Source of the DNA: Micromonospora chokoriensis
Lineage (GTDB): Bacteria > Actinomycetota > Actinomycetes > Mycobacteriales > Micromonosporaceae
Assembly (NCBI RefSeq): GCF_000718555.1
Contig: NZ_JOAN01000023.1
Coordinates: 78,195 to 142,194 of the forward strand
Reading direction: 5' to 3'
Length of the DNA stretch: 64,000 nucleotides
Position 1 is the stretch's first letter; each line of letters begins with the position of its first letter. This document shows positions 43,270 through 52,724 of this stretch, one piece after another. The position numbers and the translations under genes were made by a program. The notes beneath the pieces are model-generated. The model searched no databases. It saw only the letters and a program-made list of their open reading frames with translations, and had not been told where the DNA came from.

Positions 43270-45132
43270 TCAGAGAGTAAGGGTCCAAGTGTTGATGTAG
43301 CCGGTGTCACCGGAGAAGACGTCTCGCACTCGAAGCAGCCAGGTGCCGTTCGCCGGCTCGGTGGAGAGATTCGCGGTATAGGTGGTGTTGACGTTGTCGG
43401 CACCGTCGAAGAAGCTCTGGTTCTTCAGCCGGTAGACCGTACCGTCCGGTGCCACCAGATCGATGATCAGGTCACCGCGGAAGGTGTGCACAATATTGAC
43501 CGCCACTGTGGACGCCGAGGAGGCGTTACGGTTGCAGCCGGTGATGACAATGCCGCTGGTCACCGCCGTGTTGCTGTCCGGTATCGCCACATCGGTGCCG
43601 TTGGTGCCCGAGCACCCACCACCACCCGAACCGGTCACTGTCAACGAGTACGTGGCGCTGCGCGTACCCGCAGTGCCGGTACCGGTCACACTGACGCTGT
43701 AGGTGCCGGAAGGAGTGCTCGCCGAGGTGGCGATGGTGAGCGCGGATGAGCCGCCCGAGGTTACCGTGGCTGGACTGAACGAGGCGGTGGCGCCACTCGG
43801 CAGCCCACTCGCCGACAGGCTCACCGACTGCGCCGAACCGCTGGTGGTCGCGGTACTCACGGTGGCACTGACCGAGCCGCCCGGCGCGGTCGAACCGGCC
43901 GTCGGCGACACCCCGACGGAGAAGTCGTCGGCCGGTGGAGTGCCGTCGTTGACCACGTAGAGCAACTTGTTCGGGGAACCGGTGCCGGGGTTGGTCACCA
44001 CGTTGTTGGTCGCGTTGTTCACCAGGTAGTCCCGGACCTGCTGGGGGGTCCAGGTGGGGTTGGCGGAGGCGACCAGGGCAGCAGCACCGACCACGTGCGG
44101 GGTGGCCATCGACGTACCGCTGATCGTGTTGGTTGCGGTATTGCTGGTGTACCAGGCCGACGTGATCGACGAGCCGGGCGCGAAGATGTCCAGGCAGGTA
44201 CCGATGTTGGAGAAGGACGACCGGGCGTCCGTGCTGGTGGTCGAGCCGACCGTGATCGCCTCGGCCGTCCGGGCCGGCGAGGTGTTGCAGGCGTTGCCAC
44301 CGTTGTCGTTGCCCGCGGCGAGACCGTAGGTCACACCCGAGTTGATCGAGTTGCGGACCGCCGTGTCGAGCGAGGCATTCGCACCGCCGCCGAGGCTCAT
44401 GTTCGCCACGGCCGGCTTGATCGCGTTAGCGGTGACCCAGTCGACGCCGCCGATCACACCGGCGTTGGTGCCGCTGCCGGAGCAATTGAGCACCCGAACG
44501 CCGACCAGCTGCACGCCCTTGGCCAGGCCGTAGGAGGAGCCTCCGACGGTGCCGGCCACGTGCGTGCCGTGCCCGTTGCAGTCGTCGGCGGAGCCGCCGT
44601 CGACCGCGTCGTAGCCGCTGGTGGCCCGGCCACCGAAGTCGTTGTGGGCGAACAGGATGCCCGTGTCGATGATGTACGCGTGCACGTTGGTCGCGGTGTT
44701 CGGATAGGTGTACGAGCTGTCTAGCGGCAGATTGCGCTGGTCGACGCGGTCCAGGCCCCAGGATGGGGGGTTCGACTGCGTCCCGGAGATGCGGACCGTG
44801 TGGTTCTGTTCGACGTACGCGACATCGGGGTGCGCGGCGATCCTGGCCGCCGCCTTGGCGCCGGCCGTGATCTCGAAGCCGCGCAGTGCCGTTGAGTAGG
44901 TCCGAGCGACCGCTCCGCCGTGCTGGCCAGCCAGTCTGCTGGCCGTGGCGCCGACCTGCGCCCGACTCACCGCGCTCTCCTTGAACACCACGATGTAGCT
45001 GTCGCTGACAGCCGTGGCACCGCCGGCACTACGGATGACGCCCTCCGGTTCGGCCGCCACGGCCGGCGTGGCGGCCGTGAGTGCCAGCATCGCGACGGCG
45101 CCCACCACAACTGACCTTCTCGGGAGACTCAT
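43270..45132 (-). CDS. Secreted subtilisin-like serine protease (S8) with P-domain
   Basis: 620 residues from ATG 45132 (GGAGGGGAGA upstream). Signal peptide res 1-27 (ending PAVAAEP), an inhibitor I9-like propeptide to about res 112, then the S8 catalytic domain with Asp156 in IIDTG, His188 in NGHGTH and the Ser of SGTSMATPH. After about res 405 comes a Ser/Thr/Gly-rich immunoglobulin-like linker domain and a C-terminal proprotein-convertase-type P-domain ([13 protein letters not shown]...GTWLLRVRD). This is a typical extracellular protease of actinomycetes. It is convergent with cysN and probably unrelated to the cluster. Confidence 0.95.
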   Translation of the reverse strand: MSLPRRSVVVGAVAMLALTAATPAVAAEPEGVIRSAGGATAVSDSYIVVFKESAVSRAQVGATASRLAGQHGGAVARTYSTALRGFEITAGAKAAARIAAHPDVAYVEQNHTVRISGTQSNPPSWGLDRVDQRNLPLDSSYTYPNTATNVHAYIIDTGILFAHNDFGGRATSGYDAVDGGSADDCNGHGTHVAGTVGGSSYGLAKGVQLVGVRVLNCSGSGTNAGVIGGVDWVTANAIKPAVANMSLGGGANASLDTAVRNSINSGVTYGLAAGNDNGGNACNTSPARTAEAITVGSTTSTDARSSFSNIGTCLDIFAPGSSITSAWYTSNTATNTISGTSMATPHVVGAAALVASANPTWTPQQVRDYLVNNATNNVVTNPGTGSPNKLLYVVNDGTPPADDFSVGVSPTAGSTAPGGSVSATVSTATTSGSAQSVSLSASGLPSGATASFSPATVTSGGSSALTIATSASTPSGTYSVSVTGTGTAGTRSATYSLTVTGSGGGGCSGTNGTDVAIPDSNTAVTSGIVITGCNRNASSASTVAVNIVHTFRGDLIIDLVAPDGTVYRLKNQSFFDGADNVNTTYTANLSTEPANGTWLLRVRDVFSGDTGYINTWTLTL

Positions 45133-45219
45133 TCTCCCCTCCCTCCGATCGGCACACGTTCGTCCACTCGCCCACAACGAGGAATCGATGATGGCCGATT
45201 GAGAGGAGCTTACTCAACG

Positions 45220-45477
45220 ATGGTGACAGAAGACAGATGTCGGATCCTCTATACCTCTCATGAGATGGAGGTCAAGGTATGGCAATTCATTTCAGATCAC
45301 AGGGCCCTGACCCATGCCGACACTGGCTGGGCTCCCCGCCTTGATCGTCTAATAGGCGCCGGCAGGGCATTGTGGGGATTCGCGCAGTTTGGCGATCGAG
45401 CCGACGAGTTGGGTTTCGACCCCTTGCGGGATGTTCATTTCGCCTCAGCGATGAAGCAGCCCAACGGCGCACCGTGA
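45220..45477 (+). CDS. Doubtful small ORF
   Basis: 85 codons from ATG 45220, with GAGAGGAG about 11 nt upstream. Its base composition is lower in GC and its codon use is unlike the neighbours, and I recognise no family. It lies in the gap between the subtilase promoter and the hydrolase stop. It may be non-coding or recently acquired. Confidence 0.22.
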   Translation: MVTEDRCRILYTSHEMEVKVWQFISDHRALTHADTGWAPRLDRLIGAGRALWGFAQFGDRADELGFDPLRDVHFASAMKQPNGAP

Positions 45478-45522
45478 ATGAGCGGGGCGGAGGACGGACA
45501 TGGCGAAACTCCGACGAATGTT

Positions 45523-46443
45523 TCAGCCGTGCGACACGCCTGCTACCGGTTCGCCACTGAGGAAGGCCTCCAGGACCTCGGTGAACCGCGCCGGCTGCTC
45601 CTCGGCCACGTAATGGCCACAATCGTCGAGGACCACCCCGGTGACATCGTCGGCCGCCAGCCGCATCGTCTCGGCGACCATCGCGCCGCTGTATCGCGCA
45701 CCGCCGACGGCGAGCACCGGCAGCGTCAGCCGGGTCTTCCCGCGCTGCTCGTTCTGCGCGATCGTCTCGTCCAGCGCCCGGTAGTACGCGAAGCTCGCCC
45801 GCAGCCCGCGAGGATCCGCGACGATCGCTTCGACGTACACGTCGACGGCGTAAGCGGGGATCGCGTCCGGGGTGGCCGCCTTCTTGGCGAACTGGTAGCC
45901 GAAGAAGAGCCGCTCCCGCCCCCGGACCAGCTCCTCGTTGAGATCGGCGAGTCGGTTGAAGCCGAAGTGCCAGAGCCGCTGGTTGACCGCGTCCGGGCTG
46001 AAGACCGAGGGGGTCGGCGTGAGACCGGGGATGATGGCGTCGACGACGGCGAGCCGGCCCACCCGCTCCGGGTGATCGGCGGCGAGGGCATACCCGGTCC
46101 ACATGCCGATGTCGTGGCCGACCACGTCGAATCGGTCGTGCCCGAGCGCGGCCATCAGAGCGACCAGATCGGCAGCGAGGGTGCCGGCGTCGTAACCGTC
46201 GTCGGGCTTGTCGGAGAGCCCGGCACCGCGCGAGTCGACGGCGACGACGGTGTGCTCGCGGGCGAGCGCGGGCATGACCTCCCGCCAGGCGAACCAGGTC
46301 TGCGGCCACCCGCCGACCAGCAGCAGCGGCGGGCCGTCCCCGCCGGTGACGGCGTGCAGCCGCAGCCCGCTCAGCTCCACGAGACGGCTAGTGAAGACAT
46401 CGGTGAACCCGTCGGGCAGCCGCAGCGAACTCAGGTTTGTCAT
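45523..46443 (-). CDS. Alpha/beta hydrolase, epoxide hydrolase/haloalkane dehalogenase-like
   Basis: 306 residues from ATG 46443. It has the GGWPQTW loop (HGxP equivalent), DSRGAGLSDKP, and a nucleophile elbow with aspartate rather than serine, VVGHDIGMW (Asp111), the pattern of epoxide hydrolases and dehalogenases; the catalytic His is in DDCGHYVAEEQP. The start lies within 20 nt of a nested palindrome shared with the divergent TetR gene, so it is very probably repressed by that regulator. Substrate unknown; detoxification of a reactive compound is a reasonable guess. Confidence 0.88.
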   Translation of the reverse strand: MTNLSSLRLPDGFTDVFTSRLVELSGLRLHAVTGGDGPPLLLVGGWPQTWFAWREVMPALAREHTVVAVDSRGAGLSDKPDDGYDAGTLAADLVALMAALGHDRFDVVGHDIGMWTGYALAADHPERVGRLAVVDAIIPGLTPTPSVFSPDAVNQRLWHFGFNRLADLNEELVRGRERLFFGYQFAKKAATPDAIPAYAVDVYVEAIVADPRGLRASFAYYRALDETIAQNEQRGKTRLTLPVLAVGGARYSGAMVAETMRLAADDVTGVVLDDCGHYVAEEQPARFTEVLEAFLSGEPVAGVSHG

Positions 46444-46455
46444 GCCGGCGACCAT

Positions 46456-46510
46456 ACACATCTTGGAACGATCAGTACAAGACTCTTGGAACGATCGGTG
46501 CAAGATGTGT
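46456..46510. promoter_or_regulatory. Nested palindromic operator between hydrolase and TetR genes
   Basis: Two 20-bp near-copies, CTTGGAACGATCAGTACAAG (46462-46481) and CTTGGAACGATCGGTGCAAG (46485-46504), are each imperfect palindromes centred on CGATC(A/G). They are 23 bp apart. The outer arms ACACATCTTG (46456-46465) and CAAGATGTGT (46501-46510) are perfect inverted repeats. The layout fits two TetR dimers covering both divergent promoters. Confidence 0.8.
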
Positions 46511-46523
46511 AGGCTGACGAACC

Positions 46524-47114
46524 ATGGCGGGCCGCAAGCAATTCGACGTCGACGAGGCGCTACGACGCGTGATGCACGTCTTCTGGCGCTGGGGCTATTC
46601 GGAGGCCTCGATCGACCGCCTGACCGAGGGCACGGGCCTGGGCCGGAGCTCGCTCTACGGCACCTTCGGCGACAAGAGCACCCTCTTCCGGAAAAGCCTC
46701 CAACGGTACGCGCAGACCTACCACCCGCTGTACGACCAGGCACTGTCCGGCCCCCACCCGAGCCCGAGCGCCGTTGTGGCCGCCTACCTACAGGTCACCC
46801 TGAACCGCATCGCCGACCCGACGGTCCCGGATGGCTGCCTGCTCACGGTGTCGGCAACGCAGTTCCCGGCCCTCGACGCGGAGGGCCAGGCGATGGTCCG
46901 CGCCATGATCGACGGTTTGCGGGCGATGCTGCAGCAGGCGTTGCTGGCGGCGGGGGCCGATGAGCAGGAGGCGGCAGAGTTGGCGTTGTGCACGCTGGCA
47001 ACGAACAAATCCCTGGCGGTGTTGAGCCGCGCCGGCTTCTCGAGCGAAGACCTGGCAACCGTCGCCGCAGCCGCCGCCCGTCTCCCCGGGAGAACACATC
47101 CACTGCCTGAGTAG
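46524..47114 (+). CDS. TetR-family transcriptional regulator
   Basis: 196 residues. The N-terminal helix-turn-helix (about res 10-56: FDVDEALRRVMHVFWRWGY ... GLGRSSLYGTFGDKSTLF) is typical of TetR/AcrR proteins; the C-terminal helical domain has a TetR_C-like YLQVTLNRIADP...GCLLT segment. It is divergent from the epoxide-hydrolase-like gene, with only 80 nt between starts filled by a palindromic operator, so it is probably an autorepressor that also controls the hydrolase in response to a small molecule. Confidence 0.9.
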   Translation: MAGRKQFDVDEALRRVMHVFWRWGYSEASIDRLTEGTGLGRSSLYGTFGDKSTLFRKSLQRYAQTYHPLYDQALSGPHPSPSAVVAAYLQVTLNRIADPTVPDGCLLTVSATQFPALDAEGQAMVRAMIDGLRAMLQQALLAAGADEQEAAELALCTLATNKSLAVLSRAGFSSEDLATVAAAAARLPGRTHPLPE

Positions 47115-47146
47115 TGCGATGGACACCCGGGGCCCCGGCAGTGTCG

Positions 47147-47335
47147 TTAGTGGTCGGCTGCTGTCGGCGGGCCGTCACCGGCACAGCCGGCGGGCAAGAG
47201 CTTGCCATCCTCGAACGCCGGCCAGCGAGCACCGAACCAACATCCCGCGCAGGTACACGTAAGACAGGCTTCCGAAGGTGAACATTGCGCGAACGGCTGA
47301 TTGTCGTGTCGATGTTCAGGGAACTCCTCACCCAA
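47147..47335 (-). CDS. Possible small Cys-rich protein
   Basis: 62 codons with a TTG start at 47335. The middle holds six Cys in CSPSEACLTCTCAGC and a later GC, a pattern that could bind zinc. There is no clear ribosome site and I know no family, so it may be a chance frame. It is divergent from the small helical protein gene at 47362. Confidence 0.3.
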   Translation of the reverse strand: MGEEFPEHRHDNQPFAQCSPSEACLTCTCAGCWFGARWPAFEDGKLLPAGCAGDGPPTAADH

Positions 47336-47361
47336 ACACGTGACGACATGCGAGGTGCGCG

Positions 47362-47616
47362 ATGACCGAACCCGTCGCCAGTGGTGGTCTCGTCGACCCG
47401 GAGATCGCCCTGCAACGCCAGGTAGAGATGCTCGGACAACGTTTCCCGGACGCGGACCGCGCTGAGCTTTCCACGCGTGTCCATGACACGTACGAACGCC
47501 TGAAGACCGAGGCGAGCGTTGACGCGCACCTGGTCGCCCTGACCGAGAAGCAGGTCGCGGAGGATCTACGAAGCGACGGCGAGACAGTCCACGTCCGCAG
47601 CGACAACCCGGCCTGA
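47362..47616 (+). CDS. Small three-helix bundle dimerisation-domain protein
   Basis: 84 residues from ATG 47362 (CGAGGTG upstream). The sequence LGQRFPDADRAELSTRVHDTYERL...VDAHLVALTEKQVAEDLR matches the three-helix bundle dimerisation-domain family common in actinobacteria, which is also found attached to arsenate-reductase-like phosphatases. No catalytic domain is present here. Its stop lies 4 nt from the stop of the convergent RCK protein gene. Role unknown. Confidence 0.65.
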   Translation: MTEPVASGGLVDPEIALQRQVEMLGQRFPDADRAELSTRVHDTYERLKTEASVDAHLVALTEKQVAEDLRSDGETVHVRSDNPA

Positions 47617-47620
47617 GCGG

Positions 47621-49417
47621 TCACACACCGTCGCGGGGTGCCGGCGCAAGCAGCCGCAGGGGTGCCACGTCGGCCAGTGGTTCAGCGTCCGGGTTGGGTA
47701 CGGTGCGGGGCAGCAGCGCGGCGAGACCGGCGCGCGTGGCCAGCACGATCAGTCGGTCGGTGCGAACCAGCGGCCGGCGTTCCGGCAACGACCAGATTGT
47801 CTGGCCCGCTCGACCGGTCCGCACCGCGATCACCCACACCCCGCCGGGTTGGATGACGTCGCGGCAGTACTGGCCTTCGAGTTCGGAACCGGCGCCAATC
47901 GGGAGATCGGCCACCAGCAACACCCGGCGGCCAACCGAAATGGTGTCGATGACCTGCCGGCTCATCATGGCGGCCGCGAACGCCGGCGCGGCCAGGGAAG
48001 AAACGCTACGTGACTCGTTGATGCCCAGGATGCGTTGAGTACGCTCCGCGAAGCCATCATCGAACAGCCGCAGTACCACCCGCAACGGGGCCCGGGGTCC
48101 TGCCGACCGGGCTCGGTCCGCCTCGTGTGCGGACCGCCCGGACAGGGCGGTCTCCAGGTTGGTGACGTCGTCGGGGGTCAACACCACGAGCGCCCGGCAG
48201 GTGTGTACGGAGGCGGCTCGTAGTGTGTCGGGGCGGGTCGCGTCTCCGACGATGACCGGTAGGCCCAGCTCACGAGCGACACCAACGCCGCGCGCCGACT
48301 CGGTCCGGTCGACGGCGACCACCGCAATGCCGATCGAATGGAGTTCCTCCAGCACCCTGGTGCCGATGTTGCCCAGGCCCACCAGTACGACGTGGTCGTC
48401 GATCGGCTCGATCATGCCCCCGGCGGCGACCGCCAGCCGGGCGCGCACCAGCGAGTCCACCACCAGGGCCGTGACGGTAGGCAGGAGAGCCACCCCGGTG
48501 GTCACCAGCACCACTGCGGTCACTTTCTCGGCAAGAGGCGCGGCAGAGTCCGCCTCGGTGCCACCCATCGCGGTCAGTAGCGTCAGGTAGGCCGCCTCCC
48601 CGAGGTTCAGGCCGCGGGTGTACGCGAGCAGAACGCTGGCGGCGGCGAGCAACGCGGCCGTGCCGGCCAACGCCAATCGCAGATTGCGGCTGAACACCAA
48701 TCCGAGTGCCCGCAACAGGCGCGGCCGTCGACGCGGCAGGCCCAGCCGGGGCCGCCCGTAGGCACGCACCAGCAGCAGATCGGCCGAATCCTGGTCCGCC
48801 GGAAGGACGACCAGATCAGAGCCGGTCGTCTGGGCCAGACCGCAGACCACATCCACGCCAGCCAGGTCAACCGCTCTGCGCATCGCGGTACGCAGAAGCT
48901 CACCGCCGGGCAGCCGCAGGTACGTCGGCGTGGCGTCCCCCAGGGTGGCGGCAACGAACGCCGGTGCGGCAATCTCGGATCCGGAGAGTACGGCACAGTC
49001 CCCGAGCATCGCGGCTACGCCCTCGCCGAGCACGGGATTGAAGAGTCGGATCACGAGCCGCACATCCGGGGCCAGTTCCCGGGCGATCATGGCGGCGTCC
49101 ACGTTCGTCACGTCGTCGACGCCGACGAACGCCACAGCCGCTGCCTCCCGAACCCCGGCCTGGTCGAGCACCTCCCCCGTCAGGCGCCGCGCGGTGATGA
49201 TCTCGGGCTGACCTTCCACCACCCTGAAGTCCGAAGTGAAGTCGGCAATGTCGGGTGCGTGGTTGTCGCTCGACGAAGGTAGGACCACGGTGACGGCGAC
49301 ACCGTAGCGGTCGGTGAGTTCGGTGACCAGGCGGCGAGCCACCGCGCCATCCCCGCACACCACGAACCGCTGCTGTGCCGGCTCCGCGCTAGAGCCCTGC
49401 CTGACGTCTTCGGACAC
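47621..49417 (-). CDS. RCK/TrkA-N ion channel-like membrane protein
   Basis: 598 residues from GTG 49417. The first Rossmann RCK-N domain (about res 18-140, FVVCGDGAVARRLV) is followed by two or three membrane helices (about 230-330) around LTLLTAMGGTEAD, which occupies the pore-loop position but lacks the potassium filter TVGYG. A second RCK-N domain follows (about 345-480, HVVLVGLGNIGTRV) with a C-terminal RCK-C-like part. The family is related to CASTOR/POLLUX and potassium channel NAD-binding proteins; the ion carried is uncertain. Confidence 0.82.
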   Translation of the reverse strand: MSEDVRQGSSAEPAQQRFVVCGDGAVARRLVTELTDRYGVAVTVVLPSSSDNHAPDIADFTSDFRVVEGQPEIITARRLTGEVLDQAGVREAAAVAFVGVDDVTNVDAAMIARELAPDVRLVIRLFNPVLGEGVAAMLGDCAVLSGSEIAAPAFVAATLGDATPTYLRLPGGELLRTAMRRAVDLAGVDVVCGLAQTTGSDLVVLPADQDSADLLLVRAYGRPRLGLPRRRPRLLRALGLVFSRNLRLALAGTAALLAAASVLLAYTRGLNLGEAAYLTLLTAMGGTEADSAAPLAEKVTAVVLVTTGVALLPTVTALVVDSLVRARLAVAAGGMIEPIDDHVVLVGLGNIGTRVLEELHSIGIAVVAVDRTESARGVGVARELGLPVIVGDATRPDTLRAASVHTCRALVVLTPDDVTNLETALSGRSAHEADRARSAGPRAPLRVVLRLFDDGFAERTQRILGINESRSVSSLAAPAFAAAMMSRQVIDTISVGRRVLLVADLPIGAGSELEGQYCRDVIQPGGVWVIAVRTGRAGQTIWSLPERRPLVRTDRLIVLATRAGLAALLPRTVPNPDAEPLADVAPLRLLAPAPRDGV

Positions 49418-49489
49418 AGCCGCAGGGTAAACCGCCGTCGCACGTCGAACGGGTCGCCCAAATCCACTCGGCGAGCACCTCCGCGCCGA

Positions 49490-49697
49490 CGCTGCGCATG
49501 CAAACCAAGGAACTAGCTAGCGACGCGCGGGTGTCGATAACCCGGTGCGCAGCGAGTGCGACACCCCGAACAACGGCCCGATCTGGCGCATCGTCAGGCT
49601 TAGCGACCAAGCGGACCACCTTGCCGAGCTGGGCGGGCTGCAACCCGGTGAACGGAAAGATCCACTCCTGATGGGCTGCGGTGATCACCTGCACCCA
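49490..49697 (-). pseudogene. IS5-family transposase fragment, frameshifted
   Basis: The minus strand reads ITAAHQEWIFPFTGLQPAQL, then in a shifted frame LTMRQIGPLFGVSHS, and again shifted AAHRVIDT. These are consecutive pieces of the N-terminal helix-turn-helix region of IS5-family (DDE_4-type) transposases. At least two frameshifts and loss of the catalytic domain make it a relic. No intact ends were seen. Confidence 0.65.
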
Positions 49698-49977
49698 GGC
49701 ATCCTGACCGACCGTCCTCAGCAGACAGGCACCGGGTTACGAGACGCCCCTTAGCGCCTACCGATGCGCAGGCTGGACCGGACCACCAGCGGCCGCGTCT
49801 CCGCCTGGGTGGGGGGGCGTCCGTACGTGTACTTCACGTTGCGTTCGGCACACATCGCTGCTATTCACCGTGCACTCGCTCGGGTGGTCCCGCCGCGGCC
49901 GCTCGGTTCCACCACCGCGTTCAGCTGGCACACGGTCGTAGGCAAAGCGTTCGCCGACAATCAGCCGGCTCCGCAGA
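49698..49977. other. Intergenic stretch with no supported gene
   Basis: About 280 bp between the IS relic and the TPR protein gene. A 76-codon plus-strand frame from 49764 overlaps the 3' end of the TPR gene, but it has no ribosome site or recognisable family, so it is not called. Confidence 0.4.
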
Positions 49978-51978
49978 TCATTCGAATCGCTTGAGCGTCG
50001 TCCGGGCCAGATTACTGGAATATGAGTCCGCCCCTAGAACTACGTCGGACCGGCCAAGGCAGGCCAGCAGAACCTCTCGAGCGCGGCTCAGATCCCCCTT
50101 CTCGTACAGCGCCACTCCCAGATCGGCCTGTGCCTTCAGCGTCTCGGGAGCATCGACGCCGAGCTGCTGTTCCCGCACGCGAATCACTTCTTCGTACTCC
50201 GCGATCGCCTCGTCGAAATTTCCTAGCTTGACGCGATAGATGGCGACGGCCACACGGCACACCGTCGTCCAGATGTGCTCAGGTCCGAGCCACTCCAGCG
50301 AGTCCTGCAGGTTGCGCAGGCACAGATCCAGAGCGTGTCTGGGATGCCCTTGCAGTCCCCACACTCCGGCGATGCCGTTGCGAGCGCGTAGTTGACCTTC
50401 ACGGTCGTCGGCCTCGACGCAGACGGTGCGCATCGCCGCGAACGCCGCTTCGGTCGCCTCGAGTCGTCCCGCCTGCATCTCGGCGAATGCTCGCCGCTCA
50501 ATCATCTGCGAGATGGTCACCGCATCACCCGGCCGGTCCGGATCCTCGGCGAGGATCAGGCGCGCGAGGTCGACCACACTGGCGTAGAGGTCTTCGTCGA
50601 GATAGGACGCGGCGAGCGCGAGGCGGATCTCATCTTGAGTCAACGCCCGCTCGGCTCCCGGGTCGCTGGCCACCTCGAGGACCGGGCCATCGGCTCTCGC
50701 AGCAGCTTTGAAGAAGCCCTTAATTCCATGTCCCGGGGAATACATATTAATTATCGGCCCTATCGGGCCGTCCTCGACCGTGTAGCCGATTGCCGGGGAC
50801 ACAGTCGTCCCGTCAGCGAGTTCCGGATGCCCGGGCCAGGCAGCGGTCATCATGTGCCACGTCTCGTGCAGCATAGTGTCCACTACATTGTGCGAGTCCT
50901 GTTCCGCTGCTGCAGTGATCTCGGTGATGTCGGCGTTCGACAGACGGTCGGACACGGACTCGAAAAGATAGCGGGGAAGCAGGTCTGCGGACCGTCGTTC
51001 GATCAGGGACTGGCGAGCCGCCAGACGACCCGATTCGAGCCATACTTGAGCCAAGCTGGCGAATAGTTCGGCGGCGGTCGTGCCGGAACGCCGCGAATGG
51101 CCGGCATGTATGGTGCTGTGGCACTCCTCCACCTCGACAAGGTATCGACGGATCCCGTTCAGCCTCTCCAGCCCCCAGTAGGCGGCGACCTCCAAGGCAC
51201 TCCTTCTGTCGAGCCACTGCGGCCGCAGGGTGGCGATGGAGAGCGGGCCCGCATTGACCAGATGCACTGTGGTGTCGAGAAGGATCAGCAATCTCTCGTA
51301 GTCGGCGTCCGACCATGAGTCGTCGAGCAGTTGGTTGCGAGCAGCGATGAAACGACGCTCACGTAGGACGGCCGCGTTCTCGAAGGCGTCGAAGTTCTTC
51401 AAACGCCACAGCGCATCCTCGAATGCCGCGATGACGCCCCACAACGGGATCAACGCCTTGTCGCACAGTGCTGCGGCCTGACCCATGTCACTAGCGTGGC
51501 CGGTGGCGATTCCATACCCCTGTAGCTCCTCGGCCACGAGACTCAGCGTCGTCGTCAACGAGTTTCGGAGCAGCCTCACTCGCCATCGACCCAGTGCTGA
51601 CCCGAATCTGTCGACCGTGGCTCCCATCGCGGACAGGGCCAGGAAATCGAGCATCGCGGCGCTCCGTGGATCGTCGAGATGCGCCAGGCAGTCGAGAACG
51701 TAGGAGATCACGGCTGAGGTCGGAACATCCAACTTCCCTGGAATCAGGGAGTCCAGGGCAGGTCCCCGCATGCTCACGACGTCGTTGATGCGGGCTGTGA
51801 TGCCGAACTCACCACGGCGCCTGTCGCGTAGAGTCGGCGTCTTGCGGAGCAGGATCAGCAGTGCTTCGATCGATGCTCGAGGGTCGTGGTTCTCCGCGAG
51901 ACACAGCGTGTTCCGAAGGCTCGCCCTACCGCTCAACGGGCCCGGCGCCCGAATCAGGTACGGGGGCGGCCAGGTCAT
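49978..51978 (-). CDS. TPR-repeat protein with an HExxH motif
   Basis: 666 residues. The C-terminal ~200 residues are tetratricopeptide-like helices (AFAEMQAGRLEATEAAFAAM, GKLGNFDEAIAEYEEV-type repeats, ALYEKGDLSRAREVLL). The N-terminal 300 residues are helical and unrecognised. At res 371-375 the sequence HETWH fits the HExxH zinc-peptidase signature, followed by a plausible downstream region, but no third ligand can be assigned by eye. ATG 51978 overlaps the stop of the upstream gene by 4 nt, so the two are coupled. Function unknown; a cytoplasmic peptidase or scaffold is possible. Confidence 0.75.
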   Translation of the reverse strand: MTWPPPYLIRAPGPLSGRASLRNTLCLAENHDPRASIEALLILLRKTPTLRDRRRGEFGITARINDVVSMRGPALDSLIPGKLDVPTSAVISYVLDCLAHLDDPRSAAMLDFLALSAMGATVDRFGSALGRWRVRLLRNSLTTTLSLVAEELQGYGIATGHASDMGQAAALCDKALIPLWGVIAAFEDALWRLKNFDAFENAAVLRERRFIAARNQLLDDSWSDADYERLLILLDTTVHLVNAGPLSIATLRPQWLDRRSALEVAAYWGLERLNGIRRYLVEVEECHSTIHAGHSRRSGTTAAELFASLAQVWLESGRLAARQSLIERRSADLLPRYLFESVSDRLSNADITEITAAAEQDSHNVVDTMLHETWHMMTAAWPGHPELADGTTVSPAIGYTVEDGPIGPIINMYSPGHGIKGFFKAAARADGPVLEVASDPGAERALTQDEIRLALAASYLDEDLYASVVDLARLILAEDPDRPGDAVTISQMIERRAFAEMQAGRLEATEAAFAAMRTVCVEADDREGQLRARNGIAGVWGLQGHPRHALDLCLRNLQDSLEWLGPEHIWTTVCRVAVAIYRVKLGNFDEAIAEYEEVIRVREQQLGVDAPETLKAQADLGVALYEKGDLSRAREVLLACLGRSDVVLGADSYSSNLARTTLKRFE

Positions 51979-52415
51979 GAGTGCAGACGTAGCGAGATCC
52001 GACGCGCCAGATCCTCGGACGCCTCCTCGGAATACCCCAGATCGTTCAGCGCCTCACGGATCTCGCGATACGTCTCGTCCATATTGACGCCGTACTGGGC
52101 GATCAGCCTGGCCACTTCGGTCAGAGCCGCCATCGCTTCGTCCGGGGTGACCTGCTGGTGGGGATCCTTCCGACGACGTCTACTCGCCTGCGCCTGCACT
52201 TGCTCCATGGCCGCATCTGTCGCCCGCTCACCGAGACGGTTCAGGATTCCGGCGGCCAAGCCGCCGGAGAGGAACAGAACGACGGACTGTAGGGCCAGAA
52301 CACCGGTGCTGTGGCGTACGTCGGATCCCGACTGGAGTTGGTCGACGCGTCGGGCGAGCATGTCGATGACGTCCAGGTAGCGGTCTTCGTCATTTGCGAG
52401 GTGCTCGCTGGGCAT
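51975..52415 (-). CDS. Hypothetical protein with one membrane segment
   Basis: 146 residues. Acidic N-terminus, one hydrophobic segment (about res 42-58, LALQSVVLFLSGGLAAG), then a basic stretch (ASRRRRKD) and a C-terminal helical domain (DEAMAALTEVARLI...LNDLGYSEEASEDLA). It is translated just ahead of the HExxH/TPR gene with a 4-nt overlap and is likely its membrane partner. I do not recognise the family. Confidence 0.7.
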   Translation of the reverse strand: MPSEHLANDEDRYLDVIDMLARRVDQLQSGSDVRHSTGVLALQSVVLFLSGGLAAGILNRLGERATDAAMEQVQAQASRRRRKDPHQQVTPDEAMAALTEVARLIAQYGVNMDETYREIREALNDLGYSEEASEDLARRISLRLHS

Positions 52416-52594
52416 TCAGGTCTCCGTATCTACGGCGGCTGAGTAATCAGCGTTACACGTCGCACTGCGCCAGTCCCTCCCCCGAAAGAGCCGCGGTGAT
52501 CCAACGATGTGGACGTCCGAGAACACCGTTCCGGCTGCCTCCCGTCCACAACGCCCCATTGGCTAGTACTTCAGGCGCACCTGCCAAACCGTTG

Positions 52595-52715
52595 ATGCGG
52601 CCTTCGGCGAGACCAAGCCGCCGAGGACGGCTCGGAAGCCGTTGACGGCCTGGTCCTGGCTCAGCGAACCCCGGACGACCCCAGGTACAGGTCAGGGCAC
52701 CAGAGGTCGTTACAT
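52595..52715 (+). pseudogene. Second, diverged copy of an integrase 3' end
   Basis: About 120 bp resemble 58290-58420 (shared blocks TTCGGCGAGA, GCTCGGAAGCC, TTGACGGCCTGGT, CTGGCTCAGCGAACCCC, CAGGTCAGGGCACC, GTTAC-TGGCGTT). The downstream copy is the 3' end of a tyrosine integrase and the metH stop region. Here only the vestige is left, with small indels. The adjacent stretch 52416-52594 holds no gene. Confidence 0.6.
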
Positions 52716-52724
52716 GGCGTTCTA

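Noticed and set aside
43463..44724. Plus-strand frames opposite the subtilase gene
   Set aside because: They are open because of the codon bias of the protease on the other strand and contain no family motifs.
49764..49994. 76-codon plus-strand frame
   Set aside because: No ribosome site or recognisable family, and it overlaps the 3' end of the TPR gene on the other strand.
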